Shown: positions 13,201 through 26,955 of the stretch, piece after piece | Numbering within the stretch: position 1 is the stretch's first letter | Layout of the letters: each line of letters starts with the position of its first letter | NCBI RefSeq assembly: GCF_037975245.1 | Contig: NC_092579.1 | Span: 25,837,166 to 25,901,165, forward strand | DNA: 64,000 bases | From: Apostichopus japonicus | Lineage: Eukaryota > Echinodermata > Holothuroidea > Aspidochirotida > Stichopodidae | Direction of reading: 5' to 3' | Translations under genes and position numbers: made by a program | Notes under the pieces: model-generated | Database searches by the model: none | Seen by the model: the letters and a program-made list of their open reading frames with translations, nothing else | What the model was told of the DNA's origin: nothing

Positions 13201-15320
13201 GATTAGCACACATCGTCAATTATCGCGATGAAATGAGAAAAGCGAACAAACATGAGAGTATCTGATCTGCTGCAATTACTCACATGAATGCTTATTGTTG
13301 ATGAATTCTAACGGTCTGCTGGAAAAAAAGCCACCCACAAAATAGCAATTATACAAAGTAACAATTACGTATTCGCATGCAAGGCCGTAATATCAATCGC
13401 ATTATTGCTCGTCGATGAAACTTCATGGCTATATGCAGCTCAATAATTATGCTGAAACTTGACGTAATTTTGCTATGGCTTATAGTGGATGCATTCATTT
13501 AATGCTAGTCATACAAATCTGAAATCAGACGGGGAAAAAATGCCCCTAAGGACTACAGTTTGCACGGCACAACATTTTCGCCGAATGTTATCATTTCGAC
13601 AAGATTTGTGTGATGATCATGCGTCTCCAGGGTAGAATACGGTCACGTATCCGATATATTGTCAATCTATAAATTCATACCATATTTAAATTGTTTCACA
13701 TAATTTATACAAACGTAATTTGATTTCTTAAGCTTCCACCTTTGGCATTATAAATATCGTGTTTAATGTACATGTACATGTATATGTTACAATTGTAAAG
13801 AAATGGTGAAACCAAACCTACACTGAATGGTTTATGGAAATTCTATAAATGTAATAGTAATTATGTTACACAGCACATTCATGTTATAGTGTAATTGCAT
13901 TATAATGCATAACGGCAAAATGTGCCTTAAGTCCCTTAAACGTACACTAGCAATGCTGCAGAATCTCAATATTTTCACAGTGAAAGGATGTTCTATGCAG
14001 TCGCTGAAATATACTGCAAAACAAAAATGCTGATTACTCTGCACTTTGCATGGCAAAGATAATTTAGTCAATACTTTTGATATATGCTGTGTATTTTTGA
14101 TATATATATATATATGCATTTGGCCACAGTATGATGTTGTCATGGCAATGAAGCAAATTTTTGTTATTTTTTTATAATAAATTAGTTATTCACGGAAGAA
14201 AATAGTATTCCTAAACAATTGCATTTTTACGAAATTGTAAATAACGAGAACATTCCCAGCTCAGCAAAATTTCAAAAGTAAAACATGGCATGGGTTATGT
14301 TACAGGTATGTTGTTTAGGTTTTCTTATTTGATCTCTTACGACCTCAAAAGATGTTGACCTCCACAGAGTTTGTACCCCTAAGGATGAAGTCCTTCCAGC
14401 TTTGTTCTTGGAGTTTTCGTGCTTGCAAGGGTTTCCCCGTGGTCCTTTACCTTGAATGACCTATCATATACATATATAATAAGGTTCTTGTATAGTCAAG
14501 TACTATACTATGTACTGTTTAAGTTATAGTTTTGCAAGCTTTTAAGGTGACCTCATATGACATTTGATCATGATGAGAAACATAGTTTTCAGGATTAAGC
14601 GTTTAATGGTATTCTCTTTGAAAACATCGGGAAGTCAAAGTCACATGTCCCACTGCCTTCGAACTTAGTTCTCCCCCCCCCTCCCCTCCCCCAGATTGAA
14701 CCCACTTCCATCGGCTCTGGTCCCATGTGAGTTAATGTGATGGAGTAATTCATTCTTTACTTTCTTACAATGGCTCATTATTCTCTCCGGTATGTTCCGG
14801 TATGTGGCTGCACCCTATAGTGGGAAGTCCCAGGGGACACGTAGATGTGGTTCACTGTACTAGTGCCTCAGGTGCACATTTTGGTGTGTGGTAACACTCC
14901 AATCGTATTGCTGAGCTGGTGTGTGAATTAATATCTCCGTGATATAGCCCTAACCATTTGTTACAAAAAGCACTTCAATAGTTTCTTTTCAAAATGCATA
15001 ACTGCAGTACCGGTACAGATCCGAGTCCGAGTCTAGTTTGAAATTCAGCCAGTCCGTACCGCGAATTTTATTTTCCCAAACAGGTTTGCAATTACGGAGT
15101 TTTCAGCCAATGAGATTGCTTGTGACGTCAGCATCAATAATGACCATCGCTTGGAAGTATGAAGACATACACTGAGTTAAACACTGACGCTTAATTAAGT
15201 CTAGTTTACGGGGTTACCCTTCAAAAGACCTAACTTTACTTTTAATGCTTGGATCACATGTTGAGCTTACTTATGATACATACGCTACGGCTACATTCTA
15301 GTGGGTTCGTGTTTACATTT
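10250..15320. other. Long stretch without recognised gene
   Basis: AT-rich sequence, a short TA tract near 14100-14115 and a C-tract near 14671-14692. An AGGTCA-rich segment near 11930-12070 resembles the R2/R3 repeats. The longest open frames are about 100 codons and show no recognisable domains. Confidence 0.4.
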
Positions 15321-16320
15321 ATGGTAGGCCATACGGGAAATAATTGCTGATTTAATGTCCGTACGAATTAAAATTATTACCGGTATTAATTCTATTTAAT
15401 ACCGGCATTAATTTTCAGCCAATCACCATGCAGCTTCATATGCCGGTATTAAATATAAGTAATACGGGTATTAAATAGAATTAATACGGGTATTAAATAG
15501 AATTAATACGGGCATTAAATAGAATTTATACGGGCATTAAATAGAATTAATACGGGTATTAAATAGACCAATCACATCAGCGAATTTTTCTACCACGTAA
15601 ATAGAATTAATACGGGCATTAAATAGAATTAATACGCGCATTAAATAGAATTAATACGGGTATTAAATAGACCAATCACATCAGCGAATTTTGTTACCAT
15701 GCTCAGTCTGAGCTAGTGTTAATCCCCCAGCGTGAGAGCAGTGTAGTTGTAGCTAGCAATCAAGGTACAACATACAACGCATGGCACGCATGACAGACAA
15801 AGAACAATTTTTGCATGATTTTCGTCGAGAAGCGAACGATACTTGTAGGCAATTGACAAATGTTGACCCTCAATCCCCCTGTCCGATGTTTTATCAGTTC
15901 GCAATGCTTTGAACCGTCTTGTTATTCTTCGAAGAATGTAAGTTGTAGGTTGGCGCGGCGATCAGATCAGATGACCAAGTGAGAATCCTGCTGATGTGAT
16001 TGGTCTATTTACTGCCCGTATTAATTCTATTTAATGCGCGTATTAATTCTATTTAATACCCGTATTAATTCTATTTAATGCGCGTATTAATTTTATTAAT
16101 GCCCGTATTAATTCTATTTAATGCACGTATTAATTATATTTAATACCCGTATTAATTTCTATTTAATGCCCGTATTAATTCTATTTAATGCCCGTATTAA
16201 TTCTATTTAATGTCAGTATTAATTATATTTAATACCGGCATATGAAGCTGCATGGTGATTGGCTGAGAATTATTTCGTACGGACATTAAATCAGCAATTA
16301 TTTCCCGTATGGCCTACCAT
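15321..16320. mobile_element. 1000-bp foldback element with internal 22-23-bp tandem units
   Basis: The two ends are inverted copies starting ATGGTAGGCCATACGGGAAA and running on through TAATTGCTGATTTAATGTCC, GTACGAA and CAGCCAATCACCATGCAGCT. Inside each end are tandem units of TATTAATTCTATTTAATGCCCG type, in opposite orientation in the two arms, with ACCAATCACATCAGCGAATT at the inner edge of both. Arms are about 335-375 bp around a unique centre (about 15696-15985). The left arm has about 45 bp extra. No transposase and no clear target duplication. Confidence 0.75.
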
Positions 16321-17150
16321 ATACGTTATCCAAGATTCGTGAGACGTTCTATTGCAATCGGAATTCGTTTCGTGGAATGGGTAGGCCTACACTAAAATTA
16401 ACTTCTCAACGCGAGTTCACGAGTCTTGAATGAATATTCGTACAACAGTATAGTGTACAGTATGACATTTTTCCGTCACTGCACTGTGTACACGGTTATA
16501 ATACATATAGGTCTACAGCGCATGTGCGATGTACCGTGTACGAAACTTTCACTGTGCGATGTTATCGATTGATGCCTTCACAGAAAACTTCGATAAAATT
16601 AGATCATACAATGCTAGTGTGCCCAATATGTCTAAACCAATTCCAATTCCAAACACATCTACATATATTTACGAAAAGGTTCGGGTAATTTTGAACGAAT
16701 ATATCTTCGTTGCAACGAATGGATGCAGGCATTTTGGTAACCTCGAAGTGAAGTTTTCTATTGTGATGACGTAACTTTTCCGACCAATCATGAGCGAGTA
16801 TTTACACGCAATTGCAAACCTGTTTTGGAAAGATAAATTCACGTCCGGTCCATATGCTAGTCGAAAGCAGGCCGAGTCTGAGATCAGGTATAGAGAGCGG
16901 GACACCAAGAGAAAATGTTCGAAGTCACTCTATGAACTATGCAATCTCTCTCCCTCCCACCCATATGCACGTAACTGGTTTATGCAGGGCATATATTCAC
17001 TGTTCATCTATTTAATTGAGCTAACACAGTTAAGGAATTTACAAAGTAAAATGTCCAATCAGATTAGTGATGGTCTATCCTATTCAAAAAAGAACTGAAT
17101 GGTAAACGTTCAGGTATCATGAAAAGATTCATGTAACAACAATTTTAAGA
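16321..17150. other. Unannotated stretch
   Basis: Overlapping open frames of 80-100 codons on both strands (16529-17098) have no recognisable motifs. Nothing further supported. Confidence 0.35.
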
Positions 17151-17159
17151 GTAGAAATG

Positions 17160-18850
17160 ATTTTTTCCCCCAATGACAAATATTGTGTCTTTACGGTAGT
17201 GGAACAGGTGATACTCAGTGGCGTGTGCCAAGGGGGGCGGGGACCGTGCACCCTACCACACGTCGCCAGTCGGGGGGGGGGGGGGGGGGGGGGATTCAGC
17301 CGGGAGCGGGAGATGGTTCAGTCGGGGGATTCCTTGCATTTAGCCAGGGAAGTGTTAGACGGGCCTATATCCCCCCGTTTTTACTCTCTTTTTTTTTATT
17401 AGTACAACCTTGCTGTTAGGGCTACTTCTATATTGATAGTCTAAGTAGGCCTCAGAATGCATCACTAACGTTGTGTTTTTCTTGCTTTCTCTTTGGAAAA
17501 GGCGGGGGGGGGGGTTGGAAGGGGCCCTGACCCCTTACATGGGTGTTACATGAGTTAATCGATAGTTGTTACATAGGGGCCGGTTTTCCCAATCCTCCTC
17601 CCCACTACCAGAATGAAAGGAACTTAGAAGTAACATTGTGCATATTTAAGTAGCTCTGAAAGGAAAGTAGTGCTAAAGACATAATAAGAACTTAAAATTT
17701 CAAGACTGATTTAGCTTGTTGCCTGGGATTGCTAGAATTGAACGAAGCATTTTGTAAAGGAAGGGTTGCTGCATTGGGGTTATTGAAATCATTTCCTCGA
17801 GGAGGGGGAGGGGTGTATGGGGTCCTCCACCAGAGATAAGTAACAGGTCAAAGGGTGCCTTTTCTGAGGCATAGAATATAAATTATAACCATATAAGTAG
17901 CCTTAAACATATTTTGCATGTAAGAAGCCCTAAACGTATTTTGCAAATAAGTAGCCCGAAACGTTATTTGCTTACATTTTTGTATGAGGTTAAAAGTAAT
18001 AAGAAGGGGTGGTAGTGGTCCCTTGCTTCTCAGGCTTAATGCAGAAAGTCGCCCGTCTGAACTATTTTACTCCGACTGACGACCAGAGGTGAGGGCATGG
18101 CCCAGCACCCTTTGCTCGTACCATTGCCCCTCAGTAAAAAAAAACCCTAAGGGTCACTTTTGATATAAAGTAAGTGCTTCGTTTGGTGAAATATACTCTT
18201 TTCCATTTTATTGATCGATAAAAGAAGGACCCCCCCCCCCTCCCTCAGTGTGCATATATGAGAGTAGCTGAGGACTTGGACTTTAGAGAAGATTTATATT
18301 TCATAGAAGGATCCTTCATTTTCAAACTGGACTCATTTGAAACACTGGAGGGGAGCTTCTACGTATATATACTGCCTAGTAGCGGGCACAAGTGGGTGGG
18401 GGAGGGCCACGGTTCAGTCGGGAATTATTTATAATCAGTAGGGAAGAATTTGACCTTGAAATCCCCTCTTTTTATATCCGTACACATAATTTTTAGTCTA
18501 AATATGTGCACAACAAATACACCATTTTAGGACTAAATGTTTATTTTTCTGTGGGAGGACCCCTCATACCCCTGTATGGGAGTTGGCTTCTGTGGCCCAG
18601 TGGAGTAGCCTACCTCGTCCTTTACATAATCATTGATTTGCATCAGGCCCTAAATCAGTCGGTGAAATTGTTTCATTTAGTATTATTCATCAGTGCAAAC
18701 TTGTCTTTACATAGGAGTCGATTACAATATCCCCGGATCAGCACCCTCCCCCCTCCCCCCTCCCCTTCCTTTATAAAAGCATTGATTCCCCGCTGGTCCT
18801 TACATAATCCTTACTAAATCAGTCGGGAAAATTGTGAACTTTGGCCTCCA
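17160..18850. repeat. Degenerate C/G-tract repeat region
   Basis: Recurring pieces CAGTCGGGRA (near 17265, 17315, 18415, 18830) and CCTTACATAATC (near 18618 and 18800), plus repeated AGTAGCCCNAAACNTATTTTGC (17895-17975). A run of about 20 G lies at 17272-17293, with further G or C runs near 17504, 18231 and 18748. No gene. Confidence 0.45.
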
Positions 18851-21495
18851 CGATCGAAATCCTAAACAAGCCACTGCTGTGTTTACGCATTGATAGTCTC
18901 TTTTCCTCCTGTCCGCATTATTATAATAAAATAACATCCTTTGTAACAAACTGAAAGAATACGCACAAATAAGGAAAAACACTTTGTTCATTAGTGGAAT
19001 CAGGTACCAGTGTAGCCCTCAACAAATGGTTCTCCTGAATTAGCCCAGCGCATCCTTGCTTTGAACCATGGATGTGCTATAACTTGGTCTTTCAATTTAC
19101 CGCATGCAGTTTGTTTGTGTATATATCGTCCTATATTGTTTGGTGTTTTTGTACGAATTGATTGTAAAATGTACACACTTTGCACAGTCATCACACCAGA
19201 AATCTTATTAGGCGTTGTATTGAAGAAGCCTATTAAGTCTAAATTTCCCTCTGTCCGTTTAGCGTACTTGAACCGCATTGATCACATGCTCTGTACACTG
19301 AGTATAGGGGATATTATACAACGGAGTTATTTTATCCGGTAGGATGTTTTAAACTAAACTATAATATCCCCCCGGATAAAATCAGATCACGGGTGACCCA
19401 CAGTAACAATGCGGTTTGATAACCAGCTGTATTATTACAATTTACCTATTTGAAGTCGAGTCCCTAGTGCTTCTGAGTAGTTAACATCCCTCGCACATTA
19501 CCACAAGTCCATGTACAACTTGTTGAGATCCCAGTACCCAGTACTATAGTGTAACATTATTTGGAATCTGAGTACAAAGTACGAGTAATGTTGGAGTAGC
19601 GCTATTCATTTAATTATTCAAGAACCTGAACCTGCAACTTTCTGTTATCATCTTTAAAACTGGTTTTCATTAGTTCAATGTAAATCATCACCTTGGCAAG
19701 TATGACGTTGACGTGTAAGATTTGGCGTGCGATATAGTGCGTGTATAAATGTATGCGATGTTGTAAACAAGATATCTCAGACGAGAAACCTTTCGGAATC
19801 GCAAACTTTGTGTGCGGATGATCCATATATTTAAATGTCAAGAAACCTATTGTTTTTGGTGGATATCAAAGGTCGGCAGAGTTCAAAATTTATGCAATAT
19901 TTGAAATATTGTGGGTTACTTGACTTAATCACGGATTTAGTCAGTGGAAGCCCTATACACATAAGATTATGCTTGCCTGCTTTAGTGAAGGTCAAGGTTT
20001 ATTTGAGTTCAGCGACTGGGAAAGGGCGGTTGGCCGTTTGGGGATTCTGGTATAATAGCAGTAACTTATTACAGCAAATTTCTGTAGTCATTTATGATCC
20101 ATGGGGGTACGCTGGACAATTTGCAGTAAGTTGTGTTAATCGATGAATTCCTTTGTCACGATGACATCATTCACTTTACTGTTGCCAGATGTATTGACAA
20201 GATATCAATAAATTTTAATAAATCATATCTTCGCAATACAAAATGCCAGGAGGATGTAGCTTTATCTAAAGATGCAGCCAAATGTCAGCATGTTCATACA
20301 GCAATCAACTTCAACCACCTGAACATATCTGCAACTACAGGTTGGTTTTAAGAGGTTATATATTGTTTGGTATGATGTAGCTCGGTCTTTGGTTTTCAAA
20401 TTTTCGCTTTTTAATTTGGGAAGGGGCGCCTCATTACCTCACGTACCACGAGAATTTCTGCAGACGTTACCTTGGATACACTCTCAGCTTAGCTAAATAG
20501 CTTACCCTTTGCCTCTCGGTTAATAAATTCGGGTCATTACTTCAGCACGAATCTCACGTTTGTTCGTCTCTGTGCATAACGCAATACACTGCATTACACA
20601 ATAAACATCTGCAGGTTCACTAGAATTTGCTTTTACCAGCCAAAGTGTATATACAACAGTAGTTTAATGTGTGTAATGAAGAAGGCTTAACGCTGCATGC
20701 AGTAAGGATTTATTGGAAAGGTTAAACGGTGAAAGCATCATTGCCATTTATATATAAAGTTACAGTACACACGTTATATCGGCACAAATACATTGGCAAA
20801 TATATTATAAGTTTATAGTGAGTCAGTGAGCAAAGATGAATAGCGGCCACTCCGAGAGATCTACATGTCAACAGCGTGACAAATCGAAAAGTTGTTTACT
20901 GAATTCATCCGTTTAAGAAATAACAAGGTTAACAGAGCATTGCAATGACCCTTATAAATTAAATTCCCGCATTTAATAAAATCGTCAAATTGATTGGTGA
21001 GCACGTGAACCTCTTTTATACACATTAATACATACTGAATATGAAATAGAATTTGGCCAATAAGGGAGAGCCGCTTTCTGTGCTGCTTAAACTTATGCTG
21101 GATAGATTGGCCTGACACACAATAAATCCTGATACTTAGTAGGCCTATGGCTAGAATATATCCTTTCATAAGGCAAGGCGCGTTTTGCAGAAAGATCCAG
21201 ATTACTGTACAATAAAGCGGACAAGGTCCGCAACCCCAAGAAGTGAATTGGGCCTACTCATCATGTCCGATCATATTTGATAAACAATTTTGACTTGTAA
21301 ACAATTGGAGCCCCACTCTGTCATTTTGCAAATGTTATTCATTGAAATATTTCATCTATAGGCCTAGATTAACTCCGTCTTTATTCAAACTTGCAGCTTA
21401 TATCTATTACAGAGTATTGTAATACTGTCAACAAACTGGCAGATGTATTGCAAAACATTTTGTAACTTACTTAGGAATGCAAATATTATACTCAC
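18850..21495 (-). other. Inferred intron 1 of gene B (no exon recognised)
   Basis: Sequence downstream of the gene B exon 1 donor on the minus strand. I looked for continuation of the ligand-binding domain and saw none. Short open frames here (for example 19000-19278 and 20861-21169 on the minus strand) show no family resemblance and no convincing splice flanks. The intron must be at least this long if the gene is intact. Confidence 0.4.
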
Positions 21496-21972
21496 GTATG
21501 AAATAATTGGTAAGTTAACAGCTGCAGCAAATCTGGCTTCTATGTCGCAGGTGAGATCTGGTCCAAAAAATGCTAACACGCCCTCTCTGTGGAGCTGCGC
21601 CATTTTAAGCAGGCTATCCTTTTCTTCACCTGTGGTATTTCCAAAGTAAAATGAGACGTTATATTCCGGTAAAATGTCAGGATTTTCGTTGATATCTTTG
21701 ACGGCTAGTGTCATGGCACCGCTGATCTGTACAGCAATGCGATCAACCTCGACCTGACCTGTTGCAATATACCCCAAGCGTATCTCTTTCTGTTCCAATA
21801 ACTCCAGCTGTCGTATGTTCGCAACAGGTTGATATTCCAGGTACGGAATGCTTTCTTCTTCCTCGTAGACATAGTTTGGTGCCGTGGTTATGTACTGTGC
21901 TCCAACCATTACCAACAACATCAGACTATCAAGTATAACGAAATAGCTTCCAATCATCTTCAATCTGAACAT
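21496..21972 (-). CDS. Receptor guanylate cyclase-like receptor, first coding exon (gene B): signal peptide and start of ANF-receptor domain
   Basis: The exon has 159 codons from ATG to a canonical donor (TCATAC then GTGAGT), phase 0. The ATG has A at -3, and an in-frame TAA at 22006-22008 supports it as the start. Residues 1-25 form a signal peptide (hydrophobic core YFVILDSLMLLVMVG). Residues 35-60 are an acidic linker (EEEES). From about residue 64 (IRLGYIATG) through KDINENPDILPEYNVSF and GVLAFFGPD (about 132-139) to AAAVNLPIISY it matches the N-terminal lobe of the receptor-family ligand-binding (ANF_receptor) domain. N105 (NVS) and N112 (NTT) are potential glycosylation sites. Later exons (rest of the ligand domain, TM helix, kinase homology and cyclase domains) were not recognised in 1-21495. 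The FFGPD-type domain is typical of invertebrate rGCs, but other receptors using the same fold cannot be fully excluded from one exon. Confidence 0.88.
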
Positions 21973-24900
21973 CTTGCCAAAGGCGAGAAGATAGTTGTCG
22001 ATTTCTTAGCCTATGTCGGTTGTGAGAGAAACGAAGAAAACTGTTTGGTAAAACACAACAGATATACGTGTTAAAAGCTTGATACTATCTGTGATTGAAA
22101 TTTCAAAAATTCCTTTCTCCTTTGAGTTGCACGTATGCTGCTTCAAGCATCGAACACACGATTTCCACAGCTAATGCGGAAACTACGTTCAACTCAAGCC
22201 GTTTTGAAATTCAAAATTATTAATCAGCCAACATTAAAATGATCTCACACATATAGCACACTGCAAGATTTCGTGCTAGTAAACAGCTGAAGCACACACA
22301 AATCTAAAAGCTGCCTCTTTCGGCGATGCTGACAATTTAAATGAAGCGAAGATTCTTGTTGTCGTTCGAAAGATAATAAACGGACATGCGCAAAATCAAC
22401 CTATTAAAATTACGAGCGCTTCATAGACAGACGGGGAATGAGGGAGAACAGAGTGTGAAAATGGTTGATTTTGTCCACATTATAAGCATACGTTTGAATA
22501 TGTATGCTCTTAAGATGTATAAATCTGCCCTTGATTTAAAGCGGTGACCAAACTGCATACATTCTTGAAGCGCTAACAATATAATTCGGCGATTCATTAT
22601 TTAAAGGCAGGTGTACACAGTAATGATTGATAACTTCTGCAGTAAGAACGCTACAATTTGGATATAAGATGCACTGGATTATTACTATATGTCTTAATAA
22701 TGTTATTCCAATTACTTAATGAAGGCCCCACACTAAATATACTGGTAGTTAGCAAAACAAGCCTTGGCACGTTTATTTGAAGGTTCTATAAACTGTTTCA
22801 AACCCATCATTTACATATAACCTGTGTACATTATGATAATCCATATCTTCTTTGTTTGTCGAGTTAATAATATGAACATATTATCTGTATAGTCATCAAA
22901 TAGGAAATTGATGTTAACACAATCATTGATGTTATTCATTCTCAACTTGGTTGCCGGTTTTGTAAGACTAACAGTATATATAATAACACCACTGCAGAAT
23001 AAGACTGGATTCAAAGCCATTATAGTATTGACTAACTATTGAGAAGAGGATGTAATGTTGATGTATATAGTCAACTCAGACAGCTAAAACACATCTATTT
23101 CTGCGTGTGCTGTTATAATATCGTGAAATGTGAATAATATATGTATACTTCTGAGTATATGACTACAACATTTTAGGTTACTATGTTCATATTAGGGAAA
23201 ATTCATATTCTGAAACAAATCTTTGCATACAATTTACTCTATATTATCGATTAATTGGCTTATTTGAGGGACATCGTCAAATGTAGATTGTCGGCATTTC
23301 TTAATGGCAAAATAAAATTGGTGGAAATGGATTTTCAATTGACTTCTGCAATTTTAGCTTTTTAACTGGAAACTTGGTAAAAGAATATTTAAATTCAGGC
23401 ATGGAAAACACTCTTGTCACAGAAGAAAGAAAATGTGGTGTAATTCTATTAATTGTACAAACCGGACAAATTTCTCTTATTACCTATCGGTACCAATTTA
23501 CTCTCTATATACCCAAAGAGGATCCCGAATTGTGAAGTGCTTAACATAAACTTCACTATATGCAATACTGCAGAAATGTTGCACGTTTTAGGTAAGAATA
23601 TATATCTATCAGCAATATTACTGGTTTCAATCAAAGTGGGTTTAGTGACACTCGCCTTGTTATGGCTTGAGTTTAATGAATAAGTAATGAAGTGAATCGT
23701 CGACTCTGAAGTAACGTCTGACTGTGTTAATTGAAAATAAGTTAATTTCGACCCTTGATTACCATCATAGTTGGTGAGCGCATGTTGTTCTGTCTTCATT
23801 TTGTGGCAATGGTTTGTCCTATAAGTGTTCCCTTGTTGTAAGAGACGAAGCCATGAAAGACCGGCAAGTACTAAGATCATGTTATAGGTATATAAGTATA
23901 GTCAGATCGAAGTGGATAAGATTAATTCAGAGTTCGGATCCTTAGTGATCAGTCTCAGACATGTAGGGTTTCATTTCTTTACCATTTTCAAACCCTATGA
24001 TTTATGCCTTTCTTTACTGTTAATGGAGCGCGATTTGTCTCAAAAAGTATAGCACCGCAGATTTTATTCGAAGTAAAATCCATGCTGTAGACGATTGTGT
24101 ATAAATAGATCGTTCGCAGTGGGTTGTCTTGTGTAAGAATGGTATACAATGTACATATAAATCTGTATTCCTCAGTGATGAGAACTACATGCCCGTGTTT
24201 ACTCATTCGCATACGTATTGATCAGCATGTGTGACTAATAGTTCTGATTTTAAAAGTCATGCCGCTTCCAATTTTCAAAAGCTTAACGTTTTTCTGAATA
24301 AAGATAGATCTGGTTTTGTCAGTCTGGAACGGTTGTGGAATTACACCGAAAGGTTAAGTGTTCTAAATAGAAGAGACTTGCTTTAAGTGCATTTTTCTTG
24401 TTGTTTCTTTCACCAGTTTCCCAGATCCAAATGACTTCATGTTCACGATTGACTTAAAAGATGTTTATAGATTAAGAGTATCACTTTGAAACGTTTGCAT
24501 CGAGTATACTATAATAAATCAAGGGTAATTTGAAAAGGTCATTTCAAAAAAATATGTGTTGAAATCTGTTTTTTTTTTCATTTAATTTAAACTATCTGCT
24601 TGACAAACTTACGTTACCACATAATTAAACCCTGACGCAACTTTTTGACAGTATAAAGTAAACCTGTTTATAGCACAGAAAGCAAGAACATATGTCTGTT
24701 TATTGTAATACCTGCAACTCTCGAATTGCCTAAAATCTTATTTCAATGCATCAACACAAAAACTTAAAACTATCATCATTTAAGGAAAACAAAAGCATAT
24801 TGATGAACACTCACTAGATATAGCTAATGATGTGATTCAGCGATTATGACGCATGTAGGACAAGAACCCCTCAAGTCAACAAGTATATAATTTACTTCTG

Positions 24901-26120
24901 CATAATTAGTTAGATCTTGTGAGCTACGCATGTACGAAGCCTTTCACGCTGTCAGACAATCAATGAGATTGTATTGTCATATGCCCGTAGAAACAATTTG
25001 CCCGCTGCCGCGACATTGGCATAAAGCTCAGTTTGGTTGATAACTAACTTACAGTAGGTGATGCCGCCAAGGACACTATGCCCCATGTTAAGGACAGTTG
25101 AAGGATACATTCGTTAATTGTTATTTTTCATTATTAGTTCTCTTGTTTCAATATGTTATTTTGGAAGCACAGGTTTGTTTGATTGTTACTGAGCATCATA
25201 AAGCACAGTGATAGCGTGTAGTGTGATGCATGATATAATATGGATGTTATACGTGCAGCATTGATAAGACATGTAGACTAACGGTGTACATCTTGAATAT
25301 TCACCTATATACAAAGCTAAAACTCTTGTGTAACTTGAGTATTTTCATAGGTAAGATGTCGGTTGACTGCAGACTGGTGGGTGGTATCCTACTTATTACT
25401 ATAGTATATACGTACTGTGTTTATTTCAAGTTCAAATTTTCTGAAAATACTGATAACTGTTGTACCTTTTGCATTTATAGTGTATTATATTTGCTACGGC
25501 TTACATCATATCGTGTGTGTAATGCCTGGGAGGCTGATAAAACAGGATAAATTTAAGAGTCTCAAGTATTGTGCACAATGTACTGACCCAAATAGGCACG
25601 AACATGTAGTAGCGGTTAACGGGTTGCATACTATGGCCCTGCAAATCCAAACCACGTGGAATAAAATATTAATTTAAGAAAAAATAACTAACACAAAACA
25701 AAAATTTCTTTGGTTATGATGGCGTTCTTCACCTCACTCATAGATTAAAGACCATATGTTAATATGGCAACAATTACACAAGGAATACTAGTTAGGATTA
25801 CAAATGTTTTTAAAGGTTCTTGATATGCACCGCAATAATTTTCAATCATTAAAATGATAGAAAAGCCTTCTATAAACGAGAGCCCTAAACATCAGCTCTC
25901 CGCCAACGTTCTTCAGGGTCGTGGCAGATACAATGCAACAGTGATGCCATCAAATAGTTACCCCAGTGCTATAACCTATCTTGTATGGTTCTATGGTTGT
26001 TCCGATACCTGAGATCCAAATAAAGAAATAATCAATTTGTTGTAACAACTTCTGAAACTGTTGTGTGTCCAATCACAAAGTCATGTTAACGTGTCATTCC
26101 TACTTTAAGATATGCAATCA
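21973..26120. other. Upstream region of gene B and intergenic DNA
   Basis: The 5' untranslated region and promoter of gene B should lie here, but no clear TATA box or initiator could be fixed. A minus-strand frame at 23449-23880 (143 codons) and overlapping plus-strand frames at 25284-25677 show no recognisable domain. Confidence 0.4.
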
Positions 26121-26857
<737 letters not shown>

Positions 26858-26955
26858 GACTGGCTCACGACTTCAACCTTGTGTGTGAATGAACATTAAA
26901 TCTTTGATATTCTTTAGATGGTATTAGATTTATGTCTGCTGTGTGGCAAAGTTGT

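Noticed and set aside
23449-23880. 143-codon minus-strand frame with a slightly hydrophobic start
   Set aside because: No recognisable domain, low-complexity composition and no splice or promoter support; frames this long are expected by chance in 64 kb of AT-rich DNA.
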